Below, one piece after another: positions 43,920-51,559 of a DNA stretch of 64,000 bases. Numbering within the stretch: position 1 is the first letter of the stretch; every line of letters begins with the position of its first letter. The DNA lies in contig NZ_CP015596.1 in NCBI RefSeq assembly GCF_001644575.1, positions 62,001-126,000 on the forward strand, written 5' to 3'. The DNA is from Mycobacterium adipatum. Lineage in GTDB: Bacteria > Actinomycetota > Actinomycetes > Mycobacteriales > Mycobacteriaceae. The translations under genes and the position numbers were made by a program. The notes beneath the pieces were generated by a model. That model saw nothing but the letters and a program-made list of their open reading frames with translations. It searched no databases and was not told the origin of the DNA.

Positions 43920-43935
43920 GTTTCGACCGCGTTTC
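43920..43935 (-). promoter_or_regulatory. Candidate GlnR box of the Nit1C operon
   Basis: On the minus strand the site reads GAAAC-GCGGTC-GAAAC, i.e. two GAAAC half sites with AC-N9-AC spacing, as in the actinobacterial nitrogen regulator GlnR consensus (GNAAC-N6-GAAAC). It lies about 140 bases before the first gene of an operon whose families are named for nitrogen-starvation response. Confidence 0.55.
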
Positions 43936-44074
43936 GTCGGTGAGGCGCCGGCAACATAGACGTATTCCATCCCTAACCAGTCGGCAATGGTGACCGCCTG
44001 TAATGGAATCAGCCGAACTCACCGGCATCCGGCATCGTCGCCGATCCACAGACACGTGAAACACGGAGACCCCC

Positions 44075-44596
44075 ATGTCTTTTGATTCGTCCATCGCCGA
44101 GAACATCGCCACCTCACTGGCCGAGATCCCGCATCCGTCGCTACCGAAGGGATCCAATATCTACGGCGGCACCAAGATCTTCCCGGACTATCAGGCCGAC
44201 GAGGGCGAGAGTTACTTCACCCTGGTGCACGGTATCGCCCACGAATCCTCGGTGTCGTTCGTCGCGGTGCTGCAGGCCACCCGGGCGTTGCGCAAGGGCT
44301 TCGAATCGGCGCTGTACTTCTACGGCCCCGGTGCCATCAACTGCCTGGCCACCCGCGGATTCCCGAAGACGGGTGACTCCGGATTCCCCGGAGAACAGAA
44401 CATCAACGACGCCCTGGGCACCTTCATCAAGGAGGGTGGCACCGTGTTCTGCTGCCGGTTCGGCCTGGGACTGCACGGTGGACGGGAAGAGGATCTCATC
44501 GAAGGCGTCATCCCGGCGCATCCCCTCGATGTGCAGGACGCGTTGATCTACTACGCCCGCAAGGGCGCGATCATCAACTCCACCTACATGGTCTAG
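44075..44596 (+). CDS. MSMEG_0572/Sll0783-family nitrogen-starvation-response protein, 173 aa
   Basis: This is the first gene of the Nit1C-type operon. The 173-aa protein is soluble, with conserved blocks GGTKIFPDYQADEGESYFTL (about residues 29-48) and FGLGLHGGREEDLIEGVIPA (about 129-148); it belongs to a small family (MSMEG_0572/Sll0783) that always accompanies this nitrilase cluster. A DsrE-like fold (FEGAL-type ALYFYGPGAINC) is possible. The biochemical role is unknown. The nitrilase starts 11 bases after its stop. Confidence 0.82.
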   Translation: MSFDSSIAENIATSLAEIPHPSLPKGSNIYGGTKIFPDYQADEGESYFTLVHGIAHESSVSFVAVLQATRALRKGFESALYFYGPGAINCLATRGFPKTGDSGFPGEQNINDALGTFIKEGGTVFCCRFGLGLHGGREEDLIEGVIPAHPLDVQDALIYYARKGAIINSTYMV

Positions 44597-44607
44597 GGAC
44601 ATCCACC

Positions 44608-45501
44608 ATGACCACGCTGGCCGCCGTCTCGGCGAATTTCACCCGGGACCTGGAACAGAACTACGCGCTCATCGCCGCCCTGACCGCACAGGCCCGCGAG
44701 CAGGGTGTCGACTTCATGGTGCTGCCGGAGGCCGCCGTGGGCGGCTACCTGTCCTCGCTCGGCAATCACGGTGACACCGTGAAGACCACCCGACGCTCGT
44801 TGCCCCCGGCGATCAGGCTGGACGGTCCCGAGATCGCCCGGATCCAGCGGATCATCGGGGACCTGGTGATCGCGATCGGATTCTGCGAACTCGCCGAGGA
44901 CGGCGAAACCCGTTACAACACCGCGGCCGTACTGGACGGCAACAGGATCTACGGCACCTACCGCAAGGTGCACCAACCCCTCGGGGAGGGGATGTCCTAC
45001 TCGGCGGGGTCGGGCTACGGCGTCTTCGACACCCCGGTCGGCCGGGTCGGGCTGCAGATCTGCTACGACAAGGCCTTCCCCGAGGCGGCACGCATGATGG
45101 CACTCGACGGCGCCCAGATCATCGCCAGCCTGTCGGCATGGCCGGCGGCGCGCACGGCCACCGCGGAAAATCTGCAGGACGATCGCTGGACCTACCGATT
45201 CAACCTGTTCGACATGGCCCGGGCACTGGACAACCAGGTCTTCTGGATCGCTTCCAACCAGAGTGGGACCTTCGGTTCGCTGCGCTACGTGGGCAATGCC
45301 AAGGTGGTCGATCCCGGCGGGAACATCTTGGCGACAACACTTCTGGATAGCGGGATGGCGGTGGCCGAGGTCGACCTCGACACCACGTTCCGCACGATGC
45401 GGGCCGGCATGTTCCACCTGCGTGACCGCAGGCCCGATGTCTACGGCCCACTGACCGCCGACACGGACACCGCGAAATGGCAGGAACTCGCGCATGCCTG
45501 A
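44608..45501 (+). CDS. Nitrilase-superfamily carbon-nitrogen hydrolase (Nit6803/NitC type), 297 aa
   Basis: The catalytic triad of nitrilases is complete: Glu41 (VLPEAAVGGY), Lys120 (YRKVHQP) and Cys152 (LQICYDKAFPEAAR), with the second conserved Glu127. It should hydrolyse a nitrile or amide to a carboxylate and ammonia. In bacteria that grow on cyanide the NitC enzyme of this cluster type is required, and the Synechocystis homologue Nit6803 is a characterised nitrilase. It overlaps the following small gene by 8 bases. Its second-copy relative at 49605 lacks the triad. Confidence 0.9.
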   Translation: MTTLAAVSANFTRDLEQNYALIAALTAQAREQGVDFMVLPEAAVGGYLSSLGNHGDTVKTTRRSLPPAIRLDGPEIARIQRIIGDLVIAIGFCELAEDGETRYNTAAVLDGNRIYGTYRKVHQPLGEGMSYSAGSGYGVFDTPVGRVGLQICYDKAFPEAARMMALDGAQIIASLSAWPAARTATAENLQDDRWTYRFNLFDMARALDNQVFWIASNQSGTFGSLRYVGNAKVVDPGGNILATTLLDSGMAVAEVDLDTTFRTMRAGMFHLRDRRPDVYGPLTADTDTAKWQELAHA

Positions 45502-45790
45502 AATGACCTTCGACGTCCGCTGGCCGGACGGCAGCATCCAGCGCTGCTACTCGCCCAGCCTCGTCATTCATGACTACTTGCGCACCGGCGGGTGCTACAC
45601 GGTCGGCGAGTTCGTCGACAGGTCCGGACGGGCCCTGGCCGAGGCCAGCGACCGAGTCCGGGCAAAGTTCGGCTTCGCGTGCACGTCGGCGGCCGAGACG
45701 GGTCACCGCATCGTCAGCGCCGCTTCGGATTTCCCCGACGATGCCGTCATCGAGATCACGGCCATGCACCCACCGATGGAGCCCAGATGA
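45494..45790 (+). CDS. MSMEG_0570-family small protein, 98 aa
   Basis: This small soluble protein of 98 aa (begins MPEMTFDVRWPDGSIQRCYS) belongs to the MSMEG_0570 nitrogen-starvation-response family known only from this cluster. No catalytic motif is recognised. Cysteines at about 18, 34 and 62 are noticeable. It overlaps the nitrilase by 8 bases and the flavin oxidoreductase start by 4 bases, so it is strictly co-translated with both enzymes and may be an accessory or carrier subunit. Confidence 0.8.
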   Translation: MPEMTFDVRWPDGSIQRCYSPSLVIHDYLRTGGCYTVGEFVDRSGRALAEASDRVRAKFGFACTSAAETGHRIVSAASDFPDDAVIEITAMHPPMEPR

Positions 45791-47061
45791 CCGTCACTCA
45801 CGTCCCCGTCGCCGTCATCGGGGCGGGACAGGCCGGACTCTCGGTCAGCTGGTATCTGGGCCGCGCCGGAATCGAACACCTCGTGCTGGAAGCCGGCACC
45901 CCGGTACACGCGTGGGCGGACACCCGGTGGGACAACTTCACCCTGGTCACCCCCAACTGGCACTGCCGGCTGCCCGGATATCGCTACGACGGTCCCGACC
46001 CGGACGGCTTCATGACCCGGGACGAGGTCATCACGTGGCTGGCCGGCTGGCTGGACACCTTCGACCCGCCGGTCCGCGCGCACACCCGGGTCACCCGGCT
46101 GTCCAACGGGCCCACCGGCGGATTCGAGCTGACGCTTGGATCCGCGACCGGCGAGGACACCATCACCTGCGAGCACGCCGTCATCGCCACCGGCGGGTAT
46201 CCGCTCCCGGTGATCCCGCCCTACGCGGATTCGCTGCACGAGTCCGTCCTGCAGATCCACTCGGAGCAGTACCGCAACGCCGAACAGCTACCCGAGGGTG
46301 CGGTTCTGGTGGTCGGCACCGGGCAATCCGGCGCACAGATCGCCGAGGATCTGCATCTGGCCGGACGCCAGGTCCACCTCGCGGTCGGCAGCGCACCGCG
46401 AGTGGCCCGTGCATACCGCGGGCGTGACTGCATGACCTGGCTGTCCGATATGGGCCTCTACGACCGACCGGCCGCCCAGTACCCGGGCGGCAAGGCGGCC
46501 ATCGAGAAGACCAACCACTACGTCACCGGGCGTGACGGGGGTCGCGATGTGGACCTCCGCCAGTTCGCCACCGAAGGTATGCGACTCTACGGCGCACTGG
46601 CCGACGGAGCCGGCACACTGTTGCGGTTCGATCCGACCCTCACCGCGGCCCTCGACAACGCCGATTCGGTGTACAACTCGATCTGCGCCGATATCGACCG
46701 CCACATCGACCAACAGGGAATCGACGCACCTCCGGCCAGCCGCTACGAACCGGTCTGGATTCCCGAATCCGAGCCCACCACGATGGATCTCGTCACCCAG
46801 AACGTCACGTCGATCATCTGGGCGATCGGGTACCGGCCCGACTACCGGTGGATCGAGGCCAGCGCCTTCGACGGCGGAGGACGCCCCATGCAGACCCGCG
46901 GTGTCACCAACGTGCCGGGGCTGAGTTTCATCGGGCTGCCCTGGATGCACACCTGGGGATCGGGCCGGTTCCTCGGCATCGACCGCGACGCCCAGCACAT
47001 CGCCGCCACCATCATCAGCAACTACCACGAGTCCGTGCTGCGGCTCGCGGTCGGTCACTAG
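45787..47061 (+). CDS. MSMEG_0569-family flavin-dependent oxidoreductase, 424 aa
   Basis: This FAD/NADPH-binding monooxygenase-like protein has an FAD Rossmann motif VIGAGQAGLSVSWYLG (about residues 9-24) and a second dinucleotide motif VVGTGQSGAQIAEDL (about 175-189). The ATGGY segment is typical of flavin-containing monooxygenases. In the YUCCA/FMO class such enzymes oxygenate N or S or perform Baeyer-Villiger reactions. Its fixed place in this cluster suggests oxidation of the nitrogenous pathway intermediate. The start ATG 45787 overlaps the previous stop. Confidence 0.87.
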   Translation: MTVTHVPVAVIGAGQAGLSVSWYLGRAGIEHLVLEAGTPVHAWADTRWDNFTLVTPNWHCRLPGYRYDGPDPDGFMTRDEVITWLAGWLDTFDPPVRAHTRVTRLSNGPTGGFELTLGSATGEDTITCEHAVIATGGYPLPVIPPYADSLHESVLQIHSEQYRNAEQLPEGAVLVVGTGQSGAQIAEDLHLAGRQVHLAVGSAPRVARAYRGRDCMTWLSDMGLYDRPAAQYPGGKAAIEKTNHYVTGRDGGRDVDLRQFATEGMRLYGALADGAGTLLRFDPTLTAALDNADSVYNSICADIDRHIDQQGIDAPPASRYEPVWIPESEPTTMDLVTQNVTSIIWAIGYRPDYRWIEASAFDGGGRPMQTRGVTNVPGLSFIGLPWMHTWGSGRFLGIDRDAQHIAATIISNYHESVLRLAVGH

Positions 47062-47118
47062 GCCGGCCAGACGCAGCGTCTGTCATCGACCGCAAGACCC
47101 GTCACCTAGGAGCTCCTC

Positions 47119-48174
47119 ATGTCGGTTTCCACCCGAGTCGATCTGGCCCTGCTCGGTTTCCGCGGCCGGCCACCGGTCAGCCGGTCCGCCGGCGCCGGCC
47201 CGAGCGCCGACGGGCATCTCGTCATCGACGGCATCAACGCCGCGATACCCCGCAACGACGACAGTCCGTTCGTCTTCGACGGCACCCGGGTGCTGTTGGA
47301 CGGCCAGGACACCGGGCTGGACGTCGAGGTCATCGAACGGCCCGCGTTCTATGATCTGCGCACCGCCGACGGTGTGCCGTACGAAAAGCTGGCTCGGCTG
47401 CACGGCCGAAATGTGCTTGCCACCACGGTGGTTCAGACCTGCATTCGCTATGCACCGGATCAGCGCTGCCGGTTCTGCACCATCGAGGAATCACTGCGCT
47501 CGGGTGCGACCACAGCCGTCAAGCGGCCCACCGATCTGGCCGAGGTCGCCGAGGCGGCGGTCCGGTTGGACGGGGTCACGCAGATGATCATGACCACCGG
47601 GACGTCGGCCGGAACCGACCGCGGCGCGCGTCATCTGGCGCGTTGTGTGCGGGCCGTCAAGGCCACCGTCCCCACCCTGCCCGTCCAAGTGCAATGCGAA
47701 CCGCCGGCCGATCTCGCCGTCATCACCGAGTTGCGCGAGGCCGGTGCCGATGCCATCGGCATCCACATCGAGTCCCTCGATGACGAGGTCCGCCGACGCT
47801 GGATGCCCGGGAAGGCGACGGTGCCCATCCACCGGTACCACGAGGCCTGGCGGGAGGCGGTGCGGGTGTTCGGACGCAACCAGGTCTCGACCTACCTGCT
47901 AGTCGGTCTCGGTGAAGACGCCGACGCGCTCATCGCGGGCGCAGCCGAACTCATCGAGATGGGGGTCTACCCCTTCGTGGTCCCGTTCCGCCCGCAACCC
48001 GGTTCGCTGGCCGTCGACGTCGACAGGGCCACCGCCCCGGACGCCGCCGTCGTCGAGAAGGTATCCCGCGAGGTCGCTGCGCTGCTCTCGCTGGCCGGGA
48101 TGACCGGAGCCGACCAGCGGGCCGGCTGTGCCGCCTGCGGGGCGTGCTCGGTGCTGCAGGGACTGGGTGCCTGA
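47119..48174 (+). CDS. MSMEG_0568-family radical SAM protein, 351 aa
   Basis: This radical SAM enzyme has an unusual cluster motif: Cys108-x8-Cys117-x2-Cys120 (TCIRYAPDQRCRFC) instead of CX3CX2C. A second Cys-rich motif C-x2-C-x2-C (Cys337, 340, 343; GCAACGACS) near the C-terminus may bind an auxiliary iron-sulfur cluster. The fold otherwise has the expected GTSAGTDRGARH and HIESLDDEVRRRWMPGK segments. It would generate a 5'-deoxyadenosyl radical; the substrate is unknown. The start is ATG 47119, with GGAGC upstream; 57 bases separate it from the oxidoreductase. Confidence 0.87.
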   Translation: MSVSTRVDLALLGFRGRPPVSRSAGAGPSADGHLVIDGINAAIPRNDDSPFVFDGTRVLLDGQDTGLDVEVIERPAFYDLRTADGVPYEKLARLHGRNVLATTVVQTCIRYAPDQRCRFCTIEESLRSGATTAVKRPTDLAEVAEAAVRLDGVTQMIMTTGTSAGTDRGARHLARCVRAVKATVPTLPVQVQCEPPADLAVITELREAGADAIGIHIESLDDEVRRRWMPGKATVPIHRYHEAWREAVRVFGRNQVSTYLLVGLGEDADALIAGAAELIEMGVYPFVVPFRPQPGSLAVDVDRATAPDAAVVEKVSREVAALLSLAGMTGADQRAGCAACGACSVLQGLGA

Positions 48175-49595
48175 TGATCCACTTCGACCGCAGCACCCAG
48201 ACATTCCCCGCCGACCTGTCGATACTGGCCGGATCCCGTCCTAGCGCACCGTTTCTCATCCGGCGCGCCGAAGACGAAGACCAACTGAGCGGGTACCACC
48301 GGTTGCGCAGGGAGGCATTCGTCGACGAGCAGGGATTGTTCATCGGCAGTGACCACGACGACACCGACGACGACCCACGCACCGTGGTGCTGGTGGCCAC
48401 CGATCCCGCGGGCACTGTGGTGGGCGGCGTACGGCTGGCCCCCGTGGGTTCGGTAGATCTGGGTTGGTGGACCGGCAGCCGGCTGGTCACCTCCGCCGAC
48501 GCGCGAACGGCCGGAATCGGGCCGGCGCTCATCCGGGCCGCCTGCGCGTACGTCGAGTCCGCCGGGGTGCTGCGGTTCGAGGCCACCGTGCAGCGGCGGT
48601 ACCGGGCCCGGTTCAGCGCGCTGGGTTGGGACAGCCTGGGCGAGACGGTCGTCGCCGGAGCGCCGCATGACTGGATGCGCTGGCCGCTCAACCCATTCGA
48701 CCGGCTGGCGCGCGCCACGAAGTCCTTCCTCGGCGCCACCTTGGCACCGCTGCGGGCCGTTCGCGGCGGACTCGGCCCGGCCGGTTTCGCCGGTGACGAC
48801 GGTGCACCGGTACCGGGCACCGATATGGTCGTCGCCTGCGATGCCATCATCGCCTCGATGGTGGAACGCGATCCGGAGTGGGCCGGATGGTGCTCGGTCC
48901 TGGTGAATATCAACGATCTGTCCGCGATGGGCGCCACCCCGACCGGCCTGCTGGACGCGGTCGGCGCGCCCACGCGCAGCATGCTGGACCGGGTGATTCG
49001 CGGTATCACCGCGGCATCGGTGGCCTGGCAGGTGCCCGTGCTCGGCGGGCACACCCAGCTCGGCGTGCCCGCCGCCTTGGCGGTGACGGCCCTGGGACGC
49101 ACGACCGACCCCATCCCGGCCGGCGGAGCCACCACCGGCGACCGGATCCGGCTGACCGCCGATCTGAGCGGGGGGTGGCGGCCGGGTTACACCGGCAAAC
49201 AATGGGATTCGACCAGCGCCCGCAGCTCCGCCGACCTGGCGGCGATGGCCGGGTGGGTGGCGGCCACCCGACCCCGCGCCGCCAAGGACGTGAGCATGGC
49301 CGGGGTGGTCGGCACGCTGGGCATGCTGGCCGAGGCCGCCGGCACCGGCGCCGAGCTGGAGGTGGCCGCGGTGCCCCGGCCCACCGCCGCCGACAGCGGC
49401 TCCTGGCTGACCTGCTTTCCGGGTTTCGCCATGCTCACCGCCGGTGAACACCGCACCCCGGTCGCGCTGCCCGACGGGGTGGTGGGCGCGGACTGCGGGT
49501 CGTTGACCGCCGCACCCGGAGTGCGCCTACGCTGGCCGGACGGGGTGACGACGACCGCCCTGACATCGCCGGTCACCGGCATCGGCCCGGCCTGA
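48174..49595 (+). CDS. GNAT acetyltransferase - AIR-synthase-like fusion (MSMEG_0567 family), 473 aa
   Basis: Residues about 25-165 form a GNAT N-acetyltransferase domain (RRAEDEDQLSGYHRLRREAF, then the acetyl-CoA strand RLVTSADARTAGIGPALIRA). Residues about 185-470 are a PurM/AIR-synthetase-like ATP-binding domain with VLVNINDLSAMGATPTGLLD (about 242-261) and the later GHTQLGVPAAL. In other bacteria the two functions are encoded by neighbouring separate genes; here they are one polypeptide. The ATG overlaps the previous stop (TGATG). The AIR-synthase fold suggests ATP-dependent amide/amidine activation. Confidence 0.85.
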   Translation: MIHFDRSTQTFPADLSILAGSRPSAPFLIRRAEDEDQLSGYHRLRREAFVDEQGLFIGSDHDDTDDDPRTVVLVATDPAGTVVGGVRLAPVGSVDLGWWTGSRLVTSADARTAGIGPALIRAACAYVESAGVLRFEATVQRRYRARFSALGWDSLGETVVAGAPHDWMRWPLNPFDRLARATKSFLGATLAPLRAVRGGLGPAGFAGDDGAPVPGTDMVVACDAIIASMVERDPEWAGWCSVLVNINDLSAMGATPTGLLDAVGAPTRSMLDRVIRGITAASVAWQVPVLGGHTQLGVPAALAVTALGRTTDPIPAGGATTGDRIRLTADLSGGWRPGYTGKQWDSTSARSSADLAAMAGWVAATRPRAAKDVSMAGVVGTLGMLAEAAGTGAELEVAAVPRPTAADSGSWLTCFPGFAMLTAGEHRTPVALPDGVVGADCGSLTAAPGVRLRWPDGVTTTALTSPVTGIGPA

Positions 49596-49604
49596 GGGGA
49601 GCGC

Positions 49605-50447
49605 ATGGCATCGGTCACCCTGGGCGCGGTCGCGGCACATTTCGGCCGCGACGTCGACCGCGGTGTGTCCAAGGTCGTCGGGATCGTGGAATCCGCGGCC
49701 CGCGAGGGGGTCGACTTCCTGGTCCTTCCCGACGCCAGTCTGGGCGGATACATCGGCGACTTCCACGCACCGGACCCCAATGATCCGCCACCCGCCCTCG
49801 ACCCCGACGGCCCGGAGATCGGTGCGGTGATCGCCGCGGCGGGCCCGATGACGGTGTGCGTCGGCTATGCCGAGGCCGCGGCGGGCGGCAGCCGGTACAA
49901 CGCGGCGATCTGCGTGTCCGGCGACGGCGTCCTGGGCAGCTACCGCAAGGTCCACCAGCCGGCCGGCGAGGCGCTGACCTATCTGGCCGGCGACCGGTTC
50001 AGCACGTTCGACACCCCGGTCGGCCCGGTCGGCATGCTGATCGACTACGACAAGACCTTTCCCGAGTCGGCCCGTGCGTTGGCTCTGGACGGGGCGCACA
50101 TCATCGCGGCGCTGTCGGCGTGGCCGGCCAGCATCACCGATCGCGCGTCCCGGCTGCCTGCAGACCGGCAGTCACGGCTGTTCGACCTCTATGACTGCGC
50201 GCGGGCCGCGGAGAACCAGGTGGTGCTGGTGTCTTCGAACCAGACCGGCGTGATGGGGAATCTGCGCTTCCTCGGCCAGGCGAAGATCGTCGGGCCGGGC
50301 GGCGACATCCTGGCCAACACCCGTTCCAAGGGTGGGCTCGCCAAGGTGGAGATCGATGTCGAGGCCGAGATCAGCCGGGCACGAAAGGTGTTGAACCACT
50401 TGGTCGAACTCCGCCCGGACAGCTATCGCACCGCAACGAAGAGCTGA
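49605..50447 (+). CDS. Nitrilase homologue lacking the catalytic Glu and Cys, 280 aa (predicted pseudoenzyme)
   Basis: The protein aligns end to end with the nitrilase at 44608 (VDFLVLPDASLGGYI; SYRKVHQPAGEAL; MLIDYDKTFPESAR; ALSAWPA). Catalytic Glu41 is here Asp43, Lys is kept (Lys115), and the nucleophile Cys152 is Asp147 (ATC GAC TAC, not ATC TGC TAC). The second Glu (Glu122) is retained. It therefore should not act by the nitrilase thioimidate mechanism. As nitrilases assemble into dimers and spirals, it may be a structural or regulatory partner of the active paralogue. It lies 9 bases after the fusion gene and 1 base before the glycosyltransferase. Confidence 0.88.
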   Translation: MASVTLGAVAAHFGRDVDRGVSKVVGIVESAAREGVDFLVLPDASLGGYIGDFHAPDPNDPPPALDPDGPEIGAVIAAAGPMTVCVGYAEAAAGGSRYNAAICVSGDGVLGSYRKVHQPAGEALTYLAGDRFSTFDTPVGPVGMLIDYDKTFPESARALALDGAHIIAALSAWPASITDRASRLPADRQSRLFDLYDCARAAENQVVLVSSNQTGVMGNLRFLGQAKIVGPGGDILANTRSKGGLAKVEIDVEAEISRARKVLNHLVELRPDSYRTATKS

Positions 50448-50448
50448 G

Positions 50449-51537
50449 ATGCGGATCGCGCTGTTGACCTACTCGACCAAGCCCCGCGGCGGCGTCGTCC
50501 ACACCCTCAACCTGGCCGAGGCACTGGCCCGCCGCGGGGCGGATGTCACCGTGTGGTCGCTGGCCAGGGCCGGGGATCGGGGTTTCTTCCGGCCCGTGGA
50601 CCCCGCGGTGCGGATTCGCCTGGTCGAGTTCTCCGATCTGCCCGGTGACACCGTGACCGACCGCATCGTGCGGTCCATCGAATTGTTGGGCCGGTCCTTC
50701 ACCCCGACCGACTACGACATCGTGCACGCGCAGGACTGCATCAGCGCCAATGCGGTCGGCGAGTGCATCCGCACCATCCACCACCTCGACGAGTTCACCA
50801 CACCGATCCTGGCCGAGTGCCACGAGAAGGCGATCGTGGCGCCGTGTGCCCGCATCTGCGTATCGGCCGCGGTGGCCGCCCAGGTGCGGTCGGGATGGGG
50901 CTTCGATCCGACGGTCATTCCCAACGGTGTTGATGCGCAACGGTTCAGCGACGCCGCCGAAGACATCTCGGGCGTCGCGCGTTGGCGCCGACAACTGGGC
51001 CGTTACGTGCTGACCGTGGGCGGTATCGAACCCCGCAAGGGCACCCTCGATCTCGTCGAGGCATTTCACCTGCTCCGGCGCGACCGTCCGGATCTGCAGC
51101 TGGTCATCGGGGGTGGCGAGACCCTCTTCGATTACCGCGACTACCGCAGTGAGTTCGAGTCACGTTGTCAGGCATTGGATATCGCTCCGGTGATCCTCGG
51201 TGCCATCGCCGACGACGACCTGCCGAGCCTGGTCGCGGGGTGCGAGGTGTTCGCGTTTCCCTCCACGAAGGAGGGATTCGGACTGGCCGCGCTGGAGGCG
51301 TTGGCGGCGGGCCGGCCGGTGGTCACCCGGAATCTGCCGGTGCTGCGCGAGGTGTTCGGCGACACCGTGCGCTACGCCGATGCTCCCGCGGGGTTCGCCT
51401 CCGCGATGGCAGAACTGCTCACCGCGCCGGGCGATCCCGGACCGGGCCGAGCCCTGGCCCGGTCGTTGACGTGGGACGACGCGGCCCACGCCCACCTCGA
51501 TTTCTATCGCGCACAGCTATCGTTGTTACAACGGTAA
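50449..51537 (+). CDS. MSMEG_0565-family glycosyltransferase (GT4 type), 362 aa
   Basis: This is a GT-B fold, GT4-like glycosyltransferase. The N-terminal acceptor domain begins LLTYSTKPRGGVVHTLNLAEAL (two parts, about residues 5-26). The donor-domain motifs are VGGIEPRKGTLDLVEAF (about 190-206) and the E-x7-E motif PSTKEGFGLAALEALAAGRP (about 269-288). It transfers a sugar from a nucleotide-sugar to an unknown acceptor. It is the last gene of the Nit1C operon here. Its presence suggests that the pathway product is glycosylated. A new promoter for the next gene overlaps its end. Confidence 0.85.
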   Translation: MRIALLTYSTKPRGGVVHTLNLAEALARRGADVTVWSLARAGDRGFFRPVDPAVRIRLVEFSDLPGDTVTDRIVRSIELLGRSFTPTDYDIVHAQDCISANAVGECIRTIHHLDEFTTPILAECHEKAIVAPCARICVSAAVAAQVRSGWGFDPTVIPNGVDAQRFSDAAEDISGVARWRRQLGRYVLTVGGIEPRKGTLDLVEAFHLLRRDRPDLQLVIGGGETLFDYRDYRSEFESRCQALDIAPVILGAIADDDLPSLVAGCEVFAFPSTKEGFGLAALEALAAGRPVVTRNLPVLREVFGDTVRYADAPAGFASAMAELLTAPGDPGPGRALARSLTWDDAAHAHLDFYRAQLSLLQR

Positions 51538-51552
51538 CTGTGTTTGTAATAT
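51525..51552 (+). promoter_or_regulatory. Leaderless promoter and inverted repeat before the thioesterase gene
   Basis: A TAATAT -10 hexamer at 51547-51552 lies 7 bases before ATG 51560, so the transcript probably starts at the ATG. The inverted repeat GTTAC-AACG-GTAAC (51525-51538) covers the -35 region and the stop codon of the glycosyltransferase, a suitable repressor site. Confidence 0.5.
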
Positions 51553-51559
51553 CGCCGGT

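Larger units (their letters stand above)
43741..44074. other. Gene-free control region between LysR gene and Nit1C operon
   Basis: These 334 bases contain no credible gene on either strand. They hold a 31-bp near-palindrome at 43801-43831 close to the LysR start and a GlnR-like site at 43920-43935. From 43890 to 44075 there is AT-richer sequence that must contain the promoter of the downstream operon; a definite -10 is not visible. Confidence 0.7.

Noticed and set aside
43741..44074. Remnant of a lysE exporter gene
   Set aside because: No reading frame or sequence resembling LysE is present in either strand.
43876..44157. 93-codon minus-strand frame in the Nit1C control region
   Set aside because: Overlaps the start of the MSMEG_0572-family gene, has no ribosome site and no recognisable features.
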